A stretch of 64,000 nucleotides of DNA from Methylococcaceae bacterium (GCA_013140705.1 JABFSH010000034.1:1-64000), one strand, 5' to 3'. Numbered from the stretch's first letter, positions 17,851 through 28,914 are shown. Notes: generated by a model not told the origin, from the letters alone. A program made the numbers and translations.

Positions 17851-19416
17851 ATGGACATTAAACTGCCGATCAATCCAATCAATTCTCCGACCCTAAACAA
17901 GCCGAATGACAGTCTTTTATCCCTTAAACCGGGGCAAAAAATTGACGTGACAGTCATCAGCGATTTAATAAAGGCTGAAACCAATGCCATCGCCTTAAAA
18001 ATGGCAAACACGACTTTCACGGTACAGAGCAACCTGCCGGTTAAATTATCTCCCGGCCAGACATTACAAATACAGGTCACGAAAATTTCGCCGACACTGG
18101 AATTTGCCATCATCGTCTCGACCCCGGAACTGAAACGTCTGGCAATACCTCAAGAACTTCGCTTAAAACTTATCACCTCAACACCAGCCGACAAACAGAC
18201 AATCGACGCCTCTGCAACGAATGAGACAGTACTCCCGTTAAAACTGCCCTTAGCCGCGAGAATAATCGGAATGAGCGGCAGTAAGATTCAACTGCAGGTA
18301 TTTATTGAAACGGATACGCCGACAAAATCAGCAGCAACCACGGAAACCGGCCCCACTAAATCGTCCGTGACAATCACGATCGATCGGGCTCAATTGCAGG
18401 ATGCAAAGATCTCGACATCCGGCCAGCCCGCTTCAGCCAATACGGCAGCATCACCGACTCGCGAAAACGCGCCGCCATTTAAAATGGGTCAGGCCGTCAT
18501 CCTGGAAATCGGTTCGAATGAAGCCACGCCAACCTTTAAAATAACGCTTGCATCTCCCCAAGCCATCGAGGCAAAAATCAATGAATTTATCAGACAATTC
18601 CTGCCTAAACATGAATCATCGCCGGTTTTATTAAATCAACTGATCAAGGAACTCCCGCAACTATTGAACAACAACAGCACTCCCGATTTAATCCAGCGGA
18701 TTGCCAGTCAAATCGTGCAAAACCTGCCTACCCGACAATTGCTCAATGATAGCGCCAATCTGAAGCAGGCGTTATTCAATTCCGGTCTGTTTCTGGAAGC
18801 CAAACTACCGGAACTTAAAAACAATCCGACATTAACAATTGAACAGGATTTTAAAGCCAACCTGCTGAAATTTATTGAGGTGTTAAAGAAAGAGTCGGCA
18901 CATCCTAAAAAAACGGATGTGCAGGATATTGAGCTCGCCACGCTGAAAAATCTTCAGCAAAAAACGGAAAACAATGTCGCCAAAATTGTTCTGGATCAGC
19001 TGACTTCGTTACCGAAAGATGAAACCAGCAAACAGGTGTGGTCGTTCGAAATCCCGTTTGTTGACCGAGGTCAGGCAGACGCCGTCCATATCCAGATCAC
19101 CAAAGACAGTGGTAATCAGCCATCATCGGATAGCGATGTCGGCAAGGATAAGTGGTCCGTCACCCTTTCGATGAACCCTCCCGGCCTGGGAGCCATTCAA
19201 TGCCAGTTGTCGTATTACGATGAAACCATCAACACGTTTTTTCGTAGCCAACAAACGCAAACGTCCGAACTCATCAATGAGCACCTGGACCAGCTCAAAC
19301 ATCAATTTGAAGATGCCGGTTTAAAACCTGGGGTAATCAATATTCAGGACGGTATACAAGTGACTTCATCGGCTTATACGATTACTCAAAATACCTTGCT
19401 TGATGAAAAAGCCTGA
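17851..19416 (+). CDS. FliK-like flagellar hook-length control domain protein
   Basis: The 521-residue protein has a low-complexity, Thr/Pro/Lys-rich N-terminal two-thirds and no signal peptide. Its C-terminal domain has WSVTLSMNPPGLGAIQCQLS and a helix ELINEHLDQLKHQFEDAG, which match the Flg_hook (FliK C-terminal) fold that switches export specificity. No other flagellar gene is nearby, so it is either an orphan fliK or a paralogue used by another secretion system. It is transcribed away from prmB and ends at a strong terminator. Confidence 0.75.
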   Translation: MDIKLPINPINSPTLNKPNDSLLSLKPGQKIDVTVISDLIKAETNAIALKMANTTFTVQSNLPVKLSPGQTLQIQVTKISPTLEFAIIVSTPELKRLAIPQELRLKLITSTPADKQTIDASATNETVLPLKLPLAARIIGMSGSKIQLQVFIETDTPTKSAATTETGPTKSSVTITIDRAQLQDAKISTSGQPASANTAASPTRENAPPFKMGQAVILEIGSNEATPTFKITLASPQAIEAKINEFIRQFLPKHESSPVLLNQLIKELPQLLNNNSTPDLIQRIASQIVQNLPTRQLLNDSANLKQALFNSGLFLEAKLPELKNNPTLTIEQDFKANLLKFIEVLKKESAHPKKTDVQDIELATLKNLQQKTENNVAKIVLDQLTSLPKDETSKQVWSFEIPFVDRGQADAVHIQITKDSGNQPSSDSDVGKDKWSVTLSMNPPGLGAIQCQLSYYDETINTFFRSQQTQTSELINEHLDQLKHQFEDAGLKPGVINIQDGIQVTSSAYTITQNTLLDEKA

Positions 19417-19447
19417 TCTATGAAGACTCTGAATTCCGATACGACAT

Positions 19448-19476
19448 AAAAAAGGCATCGAAAGATGCCTTTTTTG
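19448..19476. terminator. Bidirectional intrinsic terminator
   Basis: An A-run, the stem ggcatc / gatgcc with GAAA loop, and a T-run (19470-19480) form a textbook rho-independent terminator. The flanking A and T runs make it work for both the fliK-like gene (plus) and the convergent cupin gene (minus). Confidence 0.9.
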
Positions 19477-19498
19477 TTTTTAACTTATCGTCAATCGG

Positions 19499-19780
19499 CT
19501 ATTGATAATCATAGCTGTAATGTTTACGCAAAGGTTTGACAACCTCCCAAAGGCTATCCAGTCCAGCGTGGAATTTAACCAGATCGCCAGGAACTATCGT
19601 CACAGGCGTACCGCCGGCAGGCGTAACGATGATTTCACCTTCCAGGACATAGGCTGTTTCTGTTTCGTCGAAATCAATCGGAAATTTGGACACTTCTTTT
19701 TCCCAGATTGGCCAGTTTGCAACATCGAGCTCTTTCAATCGTTCTTCACTCGGATTATGTTCAATGGTAATTTGACTCAT
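19499..19780 (-). CDS. Small cupin-domain protein (Cupin_3/DUF861-like)
   Basis: The 93-residue single-domain protein has the beta-barrel cupin motifs TETAYVLEGEIIVTPAGG and IVPGDLVKFHAGL, then a WEV..P.RKHY tail. The pattern fits the EutQ-like/DUF861 branch. The metal ligands usual in cupins are only partly present, so an enzymatic role is uncertain. It has its own upstream region, and a MITE-like element lies about 140 bp upstream. Confidence 0.85.
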   Translation of the reverse strand: MSQITIEHNPSEERLKELDVANWPIWEKEVSKFPIDFDETETAYVLEGEIIVTPAGGTPVTIVPGDLVKFHAGLDSLWEVVKPLRKHYSYDYQ

Positions 19781-19922
19781 CGTTTTCCTGTAAGGTTATA
19801 AAATGTTGATGAATTGCAGATTGCAGCATTATTGCAGTTGCTTTCAAATTATATGACAGATAGCCGCCTGCGCAAAGTGCCAAAGCTTGAGGCCAGAACC
19901 ACAAACACTGTACAACATAATG

Positions 19923-20239
19923 AATACCCTTACCTGATTACGCACAACTCACAGCCAAAGTTGCACGCCTTCAAGTAACCGTCTTACCGGCATGGATTGC
20001 CGGTCGACTGCAAGGATGCAGGAGGTAGTGCACCGACAGTAGGCGCTTTAGGCGACGCAGGAGCAGTTGCCGGATCCAGAACACAAGGACGTGACTTGTC
20101 ATGTAACAGAAATCGCTGAGTTTACATCCGTGTAACCTGGACCCCGGCAATCCATGCCGGGGTGACGTCCTAGGGGAATTCACGGGATCATCACCGTTTC
20201 TCTTTCGGCTGAAGCTTGTAAGTAATCAGATACCCTTAT
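19923..20239. mobile_element. MITE-like non-coding element, copy 2
   Basis: The ends are imperfect inverted repeats: atacccttacctgattacgc then acaactcacagcc at the left, and ggctgaagcttgtaagtaat then cagatacccttat at the right. The interior carries ccggcatggattgccggtcgactgcaaggatgcagg near 19987 and ctggaccccggcaatccatgccggggtgacg near 20139-20169, the same two blocks as copy 1 in reversed orientation. It is about 50 bp longer than copy 1, with an extra gcgctttaggcgacgcagga segment. No coding capacity. It lies between the cupin gene and the MASE1 gene. Confidence 0.7.
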
Positions 20240-20393
20240 CCATTTCTTAAAAATTTCCGTTCATGTAACAGTAAGTTCGTGTTTATTCGCTATTATTGTA
20301 ATACCATAATACCGATAAGGATTTCGTTCACATCCCAGGCGCTTTTTTTCAACTACCTGCTGCCATCAGTAACTAGAAGTACTAACGAATGCA

Positions 20394-23300
20394 ATGCTTA
20401 CAAACGGCTTCACATCGACAAACAGTTTAACAGGATTACTCAAACAAATCGGCGTTGCAGCGGCATACCTGCTTTATGGCGTTCTGACTCATCGCTATTT
20501 CTCTTTGAATGGCGTTGTCAGTGTGTTCTGGCCAGGTAGCGGCCTGGCACTGGCTGCCATGCTAATTGGAGGACGCCATTACATCTGGGGGATAGCACTG
20601 GGCGCCCTGCTGGTTAATATACTATCCAATCATACCCTGATTGGGACGATGGGCACCACCTGCGCAAGCCTTGTAGAAGTGCTGCTGGGTACCTGGTTAT
20701 TGACCCGTAACGATAAGTTTTCACCATCACTTGACACACTTGCTGACTACTTGCGCTTGATTACACTCGGAGGTGGCGTTGCAAGCGTCATCGGCGCCCT
20801 GATCGGCACATCGGCCTTACTGCTTGACGGCTTCATTCACCAAGCCCATTATCTTGCCAATGCATTGATTTGGTGGATGGGTGACACGCTCGGTGTTGTC
20901 CTGGTCACGCCGTTGATACTGGCTTGTTTACAAACCAAACCGGAACAACTCACCGGCAGGCAACAACTCGAAAAATGGCTATTGCTTGGCTTAACGTTCA
21001 TTGCCGGTGAAATCGTTTTTCTTGGCTGGTTTAATGACGGCTTTATTTCTGCGCCCAAGGGCTTCGTGATGTTCCTGTTCATCACCGGTGTCGCATTAAG
21101 ACTTGATATGCGTATCACAGCATTGGCGTTGAATATGATTGCCATACAGGCACTACTGGGCGCATTCCTTAAAACTGGCTACTTTGCCCAGGAAATCGCT
21201 AGCGCTGGATTTCACAACTTTTGGTTTTACATGCTGATATTGTCATTGGTTGGAATGACTCTGACTATTTATGTGAATGAACGCAAGCAAAAAGAACGCA
21301 GTCTGCGAAAAAGTGGAAATCATTTACATTTATGCCAGACAAATGGGGGCATAGGTACCTGGGAAGCAGATCTGATCAACAACCAACAGACCTGGTCAGA
21401 AAATTGTTTCACTTTACTTGGATCTTCTGCCGTAAAAAATCCAAATTATGACTATTTTCTGTCCATCGTGCATCCAGACGACCGTCAACAGATCATGGAT
21501 GCCCTGCAGTCACATATAGAATGCGGCACAAAATATGATGTGCAATACCGGGCAATCGCAAAAAATGGCACTATTAACTGGATGCGATCCGCCGGTCAAG
21601 TGGAACGAAACCCCGATGGCAAACCTGCCCTGATGCGTGGCATAGTCCAGAATATTAATGAACGCAAGCTGTTTGTGGACTTATTAAAACAGAGCGAACA
21701 ACACTTTCGTACCTTGGCAAACGGTGGCACCACGCTAATCTGGACGTCAGCAGAAGATAAACGCTGCAATTATTTCAATGAACCGTGGCTACGATTTACT
21801 GGCCGTACTTTCGACCAGGAGCTGGGCGAGGGCTGGACGAAAGGCGTACATCCGGACGATTCGGACTGCCTGCTTCAAACCTACGAATCCGCGTTTGATA
21901 AACGCGAATTTTTCAGTATCGAATACCGATTGCGAAACGCTGACGGCTTTTACCGTGGATCCGTGACGATGGCAATCCACGCTATGACATCAATGGAGTT
22001 TTTCTCGGCTACATTGGATTTTGCTACGACATCACCGAACAAAAAAGCAGCGAGGGAAAGCTCCGGCAGAGTGAAGCGAAACTGCGAGCCTATTTGTACA
22101 ATATCTCTGATATCATCTGGCTAATCGACTCAAACCTGAACATAATGTTCGTGTCACCCAACATCCCGCGTTTACTCGGTTTTTTGCCTGACGAATTAAT
22201 CGGTCGGCCGAGTGCCCATGTCATCCACCCGGATGACATGGGCATCATAGCCAATGCCCAGTGTTATGTTTTAGAACATGCGGCGGAGCCACTGACAGTC
22301 CAATACCGCGTTTGTCATAAAGATGGCCGATGGATTTATGTGGAGAGCACCGGTGTCAACTTGCTGGGCAATCCGGAGATCGAGGGTATACTCGTCTCCA
22401 TGCGAAACATCACCGAACGCAGGCAGGCGGATGTAGACCTTCGCATTGCTGCCATCGCCTTTGAAGCACAGGAGGGCATGTTTATCACCGATGCAAGCAG
22501 CAAAATCATCAAGGTGAATCGTGCTTTCACATCAATCACGGGATACACCGCCGAGGAAGTCATTGGCAAGGATCCGCGAATTCTTCAGTCAGGCCGTCAC
22601 AAATCAGAATTTTATGCAGCCATGTGGGACTCACTGAATCGCACGGGCGAATGGAATGGCGAAATCTGGAATCGGCGCAAGAGTGGCGAAATATATCCTG
22701 AGCAAATCACCATCACTGCCGTAAAAGGACTGGAAGGTAGTGTTACCAATTATGTCGCCACACTCACCGATATCACGCTGAACAAGGAAGCCGCCGATAA
22801 AATTGAACGTCTGGCTTTCTACGACGCCCTCACCGGCCTGCCGAACCGTGTGCTGCTTCGGGATCGATTAGTACTGGCCCTGGCTTCAAGTCATCGCAGC
22901 GGTCAAACCGGCGCCTTACTGTTTATTGACATGGATAATTTCAAGTCACTCAACGACACGCTCGGCCATAACATGGGTGATCTGCTGCTCCAGCAGGTTG
23001 CGCAACGCCTTGAATCCAGTGTGCGTGAAGGCGATACGGTTGCCCGCCTGGGTGGAGATGAATTCGTCGTGATACTGGTAGACTTGAGTGAACAAGCCCT
23101 AGAAGCGGCTGCACAGACTAAAAATATCGGCAAAATTATCCTCGATATACTCAACCAACCTTACCAGCTCACCAATCACTTTTACCACAGCACGCCCAGC
23201 ATCGGCGCTACCTTGTTCAATGGTCACGAGCAATCTGTGGACGAATTGCTGAAACAGGCAGATATAGCCATGTATCAAGCCAAAACATCAGGCAGAAACA

Positions 23301-24127
23301 CACTGCGCTTCTTCGATCCGCATATGCAGGCCAGCATTACTGCCCGCGTCGCCCTTGAAACTGACTTGCGCGAGGCGCTGACAGAAAACCAGTTCAAGAT
23401 TCATTACCAGCCACAGGTTTACCTTAACCATCAGATCGTCGGAGCAGAAGCCCTGATCCGCTGGCAACACCCGGAGCGTGGCCTGGTATCACCGGCAGAC
23501 TTTATCCAGCTTGCCGAAGAAACCGGTCTGATATTACCCATTGGACAATGGATTCTGGAGATGGCCTGCAAGCAAATCAAGTGCTGGGAACACAATACCG
23601 TGACTCAGCATTTGAAACTGGCTGTCAACGTGAGTGCGCGCCAGTTTCATCAGGTAAATTTTGTGGAGCTGGTGACCCAGACAGTACACTCAAACGCTAT
23701 CAAACCTGACCGGCTTAAACTGGAACTTACCGAAAGCCTGGTTCTCGACGACATTGATGACACCGTCTGCAAGATGAATGCGCTACGCGAATTAGGCGTC
23801 GGCTTTTCCATGGATGACTTCGGCACCGGCTTTTCATCTCTGGCCTACCTGACGCAACTGCCGCTCGATCAATTGAAGATTGATCAATCGTTTGTCCGTA
23901 ACATCGGCGTAAAAGCCTCGGACGCCGTGATTGTACAAACCATCATTGGCATGGCTAACAATTTAGGCATGGAAGTCATCGCTGAAGGCGTTGAAACGGA
24001 AGCGCAACGCACTTTTCTGGATCAGCATGGTTGTCAGATCTGCCAGGGGGATCTGTTCAGCAAACCGGTAATCATTGAACAATTCGAATTATTACAGAAA
24101 CCGTGTGATCACTTCGATCGATCGTAG
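20394..24127 (+). pseudogene. MASE1-PAS(x4)-GGDEF-EAL cyclic-di-GMP protein split by a one-base deletion
   Basis: Residues 1 to about 300 form a MASE1 integral membrane sensor. PAS 1 follows, and PAS 2 is broken inside its PAC motif. Frame 1 reads NADGFYR and then nonsense to a stop at 22124. The other frame continues as WIRDDGNPRYDINGVFLGY, then YDITEQ, two more PAS domains, GGDEF (RLGGDEFVVIL, near 23046) and EAL (GAEALIRW, near 23440; MDDFGTGFSSLAYL; VIAEGVETEA). One missing base near 21954-21957 explains it. The catalytic residues of both output domains look intact, so the pair once was a bifunctional diguanylate cyclase/phosphodiesterase. As assembled, no full-length protein is made unless by frameshifting or a sequence error; an internal start at 22094 could still yield a soluble PAS-PAS-GGDEF-EAL protein. 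It ends 19 bp into the convergent transporter gene. Confidence 0.85.
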
Positions 24128-25389
24128 CCATCATTGACAGTAAAGACTATCAAGACCCCCACGGCCAAAATCGAGGCCAATAGCGGTAAAGCGACTTTAA
24201 AATCACCTGTCGAAGTTTTCAGCCAGGCAACAATATACGGACCGGCAAAACCACCCAGATTGCCAATGGAGTTGATCAAGGCAAGGCCGGATGCCTTGGC
24301 CTGACCTTCTTTTAACAGGATATGCGGCAATGTCCAGAAGGGCGCCAATATGCTCCAAATGCCCGCTGCAGCTATCGTTATGGCCAGCAGGGCCAGTACC
24401 GGCGATTCCAGATAGGGACTGACTGCAAACGCACTGGCGGAAATCCAGGCACAGACGGCAATATGCCAGCGCCGCTCCGCCATTTTATCGGAATGGGCGC
24501 CAACGATGACCATGACGATGACCGTCACAAAATAAGGCAATGCCGTCAAAAAGGCCGTATGAACATTATCCAGTCCCGACCAGTGCTGGATTAATTGCGG
24601 TAACCAGAGACTGATGCTGTAGTAATTGATGACGACGACAAAATACAATAGCGCCAGTTTCCAGACGCCGGCATTACCGAGTACCTGTTTTAAATCAGCG
24701 GCATGGTGCTGTGTTAAAACTTTTGGTTCGTCGGACAAGGTCCGTTCCAGCCAATCCTTTTCCTCATCGTTTAACCAACTGGCATGCGCGGGCCGATCGG
24801 TCAGCCAAAAATACAACACCATGCCAAACAGTATGGAAGGAATGCCTTCCACTAAAAATAGCCATTGCCAGCCACGCCAGCCTAAAAATCCATCCATGCC
24901 TAACATGAACCCGGCCAGCGGCGCGCCAATCAAGCCTGAAGCAGCTGTCGCGGTAATTAACAAGGCGCCGTATTTCGCCCGAACTCCCGCAGGAAACCAG
25001 TAACTGAAATAAAGAATCAAACCGGGAAAGGAACCCGCTTCAGCCACGCCCAAAAAAAACCGCAAGATATAAAAATCGCGCGGTGTTTCAATAAACACCA
25101 TCGAACTGGAAACCAGACCCCAGGTGATCATGATGCGGGTTAACCAAATTTTGGCGCCGACTTTGTCCAAAATCAGATTGCTGGGTATTTCAAACAGGGT
25201 GTAACCGATAAAAAAAATGCCTGCACCCAATCCGTAAACGGCATCGCTGAATTGCAGCGACTCCTTCATCTGGAGCTGGGCAAAACCGACATTCATACGA
25301 TCAAGGTAAGCCAGAATGTAAATCAGATAAAGTGGCGGCAATAAACGCCATGCCAGTTTCCGGTACAATTTTTCTTCGTTAAATGGCAT
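24109..25389 (-). CDS. MFS transporter of the anion:cation symporter (ACS) family
   Basis: The 426-residue, 12-helix protein has the ACS-type start YLIYILAYLDRMNVGFAQLQM, the GYTLFEIPSNLILDKVGA motif between helices 2 and 3, and LRFFLGVAEAGSFPGLILYF. Relatives carry organic anions such as phthalate, galactonate, tartrate or hydroxyphenylacetate; the substrate here is unknown. No catabolic gene sits beside it. Its 3' end overlaps the end of the convergent EAL gene by 19 bp. Confidence 0.87.
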   Translation of the reverse strand: MPFNEEKLYRKLAWRLLPPLYLIYILAYLDRMNVGFAQLQMKESLQFSDAVYGLGAGIFFIGYTLFEIPSNLILDKVGAKIWLTRIMITWGLVSSSMVFIETPRDFYILRFFLGVAEAGSFPGLILYFSYWFPAGVRAKYGALLITATAASGLIGAPLAGFMLGMDGFLGWRGWQWLFLVEGIPSILFGMVLYFWLTDRPAHASWLNDEEKDWLERTLSDEPKVLTQHHAADLKQVLGNAGVWKLALLYFVVVINYYSISLWLPQLIQHWSGLDNVHTAFLTALPYFVTVIVMVIVGAHSDKMAERRWHIAVCAWISASAFAVSPYLESPVLALLAITIAAAGIWSILAPFWTLPHILLKEGQAKASGLALINSIGNLGGFAGPYIVAWLKTSTGDFKVALPLLASILAVGVLIVFTVNDGYDRSK

Positions 25390-25596
25390 GTCGAATCAAG
25401 GGTGGGCTGCAATATAGTGTGAGGTCATTGGAAGATAAAACGCTTGACTGCAAGCGTTCGCCTGAACAGGAATAATGCTTGTTAATAACAATGCAAACGC
25501 ATTCAAATCCATCTTTATGGACAAAATACTGGACATCAATTAAGGGGTCGTAGATACTTTGGACTATTCTAACAACAAAAACACCAGGAGATGATA

Positions 25597-26379
25597 ATGG
25601 GTTTTATGCAGGGCAAACGGGTCTTGATTGTGGGCTTGGCCAGCAATCGTTCAATTGCATGGGGCATTGCGCAAGCCATGCACCGCGAAGGCGCTGAACT
25701 GGCCTTTACGTTCCAGAACGACAAGCTGCAAAGCCGCGTCGAGGAAATGGCAGAACAATGCGGTTCCAAAATTACCATTGAATGCGATGTGAGCAACGAT
25801 GACCATATTGATAACGTCTTTATCGAATTGGGCAAACACTGGGATGGCCTGGATTCGATCGTGCATTCAGTGGCTTTTGCACCCAGAGATGCGCTGGATG
25901 GTGATTACGTCAATGCAACAACTCGCGAAAACTTCCGTATTGCGCATGACATCAGCTCGTACAGCTTCACGGCACTAGCGAAAGCAGGAAGACCCCTCAT
26001 GGCCGGTCGTAACGGTTCTCTGTTAACTTTGACTTACCTGGGCGCCGAACGGGCGATTCCTAACTACAATGTCATGGGCGTTGCCAAAGCCAGCCTGGAA
26101 GCCAATGTCCGCTATATGGCCGTATCCCTGGGCGCTGAAGGCACACGCGTGAACGCCATTTCTGCCGGCCCCATCAGAACGTTGGCAGCATCCGGCATTA
26201 ACAACTTTAAATCCATGCTCAGTAAAGCCGCCGATGCCTCGCCATTAAAGAAAAATGTCACCATTGACGAAGTCGGAAACGCCGCTGCGTTTTTGTGTTC
26301 GGATCTGGCTTCCGGCATCACCGGAGAAATCACCTATGTTGATTGCGGTTACAATATTGCCGGTTTAGCGGCGTCCTGA
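25597..26379 (+). CDS. fabI: NADH-dependent enoyl-ACP reductase
   Basis: The short-chain dehydrogenase of about 260 residues has the FabI cofactor motif [19 protein letters not shown] and the catalytic Tyr-x6-Lys in [20 protein letters not shown]. It also has [14 protein letters not shown] and the C-terminal [14 protein letters not shown]. It reduces trans-2-enoyl-ACP in each round of fatty acid elongation and is the usual triclosan target. ATG 25597 is preferred to 25591 because AGGAG (25586-25590) then has normal spacing. It is monocistronic. Confidence 0.97.
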   Translation: MGFMQGKRVLIVGLASNRSIAWGIAQAMHREGAELAFTFQNDKLQSRVEEMAEQCGSKITIECDVSNDDHIDNVFIELGKHWDGLDSIVHSVAFAPRDALDGDYVNATTRENFRIAHDISSYSFTALAKAGRPLMAGRNGSLLTLTYLGAERAIPNYNVMGVAKASLEANVRYMAVSLGAEGTRVNAISAGPIRTLAASGINNFKSMLSKAADASPLKKNVTIDEVGNAAAFLCSDLASGITGEITYVDCGYNIAGLAAS

Positions 26380-26432
26380 ATAACAGGCATTTCATCACCT
26401 GATTGACAGGGGACTTCAGCCAATCCCAAAAC

Positions 26433-26565
26433 GGTCGTTCCGGCAAAGAATGCCGGAACCCGGACACCCAGGATGGCGGCCAAACACATCACTGCAAACT
26501 GGTTACCAGCAATCCATTTGTGCCACGGAGGATGAACCTGGATACCCGCTTACCGGCGGGTATTA
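26433..26565. repeat. Short REP-like palindromes in the fabI/kinase intergenic space
   Basis: Two small hairpins are visible: ttccggcaaagaatgccggaa (26439-26459) and tacccgc-ttac-cggcgggta (about 26543-26561). The first is preceded by cttcagccaatcccaaaacg, which resembles the inner left border of the MITE-like element at 5938. It may be a decayed fragment of that family. Confidence 0.45.
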
Positions 26566-26608
26566 TTCGTCCGTTATGTACAGAGATATTTAGCCAGGAG
26601 ATCCGTTG

Positions 26609-28873
26609 ATGGACATTAATCACATACACTCAAAAATGTCAGCCTTGCGTCGCTATTTGCTGGCGATCGGCATTTTCACAGTTGCGCTGGGCCTTCGATT
26701 TTTACTGTTGCCTGTCGAATCAGAGTTTGCCTTTGTTACCTTTTATCCGGCTACAGTCATCAGTTTCTATCTTTGTGGCATGGGACCCGGCGTTTTGACG
26801 ACGGGCGCCAGTGCGATTGCCGCCTATTACATTTTCATACCGCCCTATTTTCAATTCGCACACAATCCCGGTGGAGAAATTGCCCTGATCATTTTTTTGG
26901 CGACTGCCTATTTGATCAGTTGTATTGTCAAGCGACTACAACACACTCTGAGCACTTTGAAAGAAAGTGAGCAGCGCTATCTGGCCATGCTCGAAGATCA
27001 AACCGAGTTTATCTGCCGATTTAAAGCCGATGGCACCATCCTTTTTGTCAATGATGCGTTTTGTCGCCTGTTTTGCAGGCCCCGAGGCACGTTAATTGGA
27101 AATAAATGGCAACCCATCGCAGCCCACGAAGATTTGCCGCTAATTTACCAAAAACTCGGTACGTTATCCCCTGCAAATCCTGTCGTCACCATTGAGAATC
27201 GTTTTACGGCGCCTGGAAGAGGCATCCTTTGGGGCCAGTTTGTCAATCGTGCATTTTTCAATGATGCGGGTCAACTCCTAGAAATACAAGCTGTAGGACG
27301 CAATATCACTGCACAGAAAGAGGCTGAAATTCAACTGGCAAAGTCATTATCATTGCTGTCTGCCACGCTAAATTCCACTAATGACGCCATTCTGGTCGTT
27401 GACCTGAACAACACCTGGGCATTACACAACCAACAGTTTATTGAACTGTGGCAAATCCCGGATGAAATCGTTGCCTCGAAGAATGATGAAGCCGCATTGT
27501 CCTATGTGCTCGATCAACTGGCAGATGCTGATGGCTTTTTGAGAAAAGTACATGAATTATATGATACGCCGGAAGCCAGTTCTTTCGATTATATTCAGTT
27601 CAAGAACGGTAAAACCATTGAACGCTATTCAATGCCGCAGCGTATTGACAATAAAGTCGTCGGCCGGGTCTGGAGTTATCGCGATATAACCACGCGTAAG
27701 CAAGCGGAGGAACAGCTACTGAAACTCGCTACTGCTGTGGAACAGAGCGCAGAAAGTATCATCATCACCAATACGGAACCTGAGATCGAATATGTAAATA
27801 ATGCTTTCTTACGTTCAACGGGTTACCGTCAGGATGAAGTAATGGGGCAGAATCCACGTTTCCTGAAATCCGGAAAAACCCCGCAGGAAACCTATGTGGC
27901 TCTCTGGGACGCCTTAACGCACGGCCAGTGCTGGAAAGGTGAGCTTGTCAATAAATTCAAAGATGGATCTGAACATGTGGAATTCGCCACCATTTCCCCG
28001 GTCCGTCAGGCGAATGAAAGCATTACGCATTATGTGGATGTCATGGAGGATATCACCGAGAAAAAACGCATCGCAGAGGAACTGGATCAACACCGCCATC
28101 ACCTGGAGACTTTAGTCGCAAGCCGGACTGCAGAACTCGAAAACGCCTTAACGCTAGCCGATGCCGCCAATCAGGCCAAGAGTGCGTTTTTGTCGAATAT
28201 GAGCCACGAAATTCGTACGCCCATGAATGCAATCATCGGATTAACCTATCTACTGAAAAAAAGCTCACTGACGGCCGACCAATCGTATAAATTACTTCAA
28301 ATAGAAGAATCCTCGCAACATTTACTGACTATCCTGAATGATATCCTGGATTTATCGAAGCTTGAGGCAAACCGGATTGAGCTTGAACACAAGGATTTTG
28401 CGTTAGAGGACTTGCTTGATTACACACGGTCATTGATTGTCACTCAAGGATCTCAGCAGTTGTCGATCGAAGTGGATAACGGCGATGTGCCTCGTTGGCT
28501 ACACGGCGATTTAACCCGGCTCAGACAAGCGTTGCTGAACTATGCCAACAATGCAGTTAAATTTACCGAGCGAGGCAGCATTTGGCTGCGAGCCAAGCTA
28601 TTAGCGGAAACCGACGCAATCTTACTGGTGCGCTTTGAAGTGCAGGACACGGGCATCGGTATCGAGCAAGACAAACTGCCGATCTTGTTTGAAGCCTTTG
28701 CGCAAGCCGATACATCATTAACTCGTCAATACGGCGGCACGGGGTTGGGACTTACTATCACGCAGCGTCTGGCAAATCTGATGGGTGGCACAACCGGCGC
28801 TGAGAGCGTTTTGGGTCAGGGCAGTTTATTCTGGTTTACTGCCCGACTTCAGTGCGGACAAGGCCGTGAATAA
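26609..28873 (+). CDS. DUF4118-PAS(x3) sensor histidine kinase, receiver domain apparently lost
   Basis: The roughly 754-residue protein has four N-terminal transmembrane helices of the DUF4118 (KdpD-like) type (FYPATVISFYLCGMGPGVL). Three PAS regions follow (about 125-240, 250-370, 375-490) and a coiled-coil linker. The HisKA H-box is NMSHEIRTPMNAIIG. The HATPase has N-box YANNAVKFTE, G1 DTGIGIEQDK, F-box FEAFAQAD and G2 GGTGLGLTI. It ends right after the ATPase (RLQCGQGRE), where close relatives normally continue into a receiver domain; a receiver-like stub follows at 28933-28984. ATG 26609 has CAGGAG 8 nt upstream; the TTG three bases earlier is not needed. Confidence 0.9.
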   Translation: MDINHIHSKMSALRRYLLAIGIFTVALGLRFLLLPVESEFAFVTFYPATVISFYLCGMGPGVLTTGASAIAAYYIFIPPYFQFAHNPGGEIALIIFLATAYLISCIVKRLQHTLSTLKESEQRYLAMLEDQTEFICRFKADGTILFVNDAFCRLFCRPRGTLIGNKWQPIAAHEDLPLIYQKLGTLSPANPVVTIENRFTAPGRGILWGQFVNRAFFNDAGQLLEIQAVGRNITAQKEAEIQLAKSLSLLSATLNSTNDAILVVDLNNTWALHNQQFIELWQIPDEIVASKNDEAALSYVLDQLADADGFLRKVHELYDTPEASSFDYIQFKNGKTIERYSMPQRIDNKVVGRVWSYRDITTRKQAEEQLLKLATAVEQSAESIIITNTEPEIEYVNNAFLRSTGYRQDEVMGQNPRFLKSGKTPQETYVALWDALTHGQCWKGELVNKFKDGSEHVEFATISPVRQANESITHYVDVMEDITEKKRIAEELDQHRHHLETLVASRTAELENALTLADAANQAKSAFLSNMSHEIRTPMNAIIGLTYLLKKSSLTADQSYKLLQIEESSQHLLTILNDILDLSKLEANRIELEHKDFALEDLLDYTRSLIVTQGSQQLSIEVDNGDVPRWLHGDLTRLRQALLNYANNAVKFTERGSIWLRAKLLAETDAILLVRFEVQDTGIGIEQDKLPILFEAFAQADTSLTRQYGGTGLGLTITQRLANLMGGTTGAESVLGQGSLFWFTARLQCGQGRE

Positions 28874-28914
28874 AGTAAGTTCGCCTCAAGCCCGTTAAAC
28901 ATAAGGGTTCTGTT

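Noticed and set aside
20394-24127. Programmed ribosomal frameshift in the MASE1 gene
   Set aside because: No canonical slippery heptamer or clear stimulatory stem was seen near 21955; a missing base is simpler.
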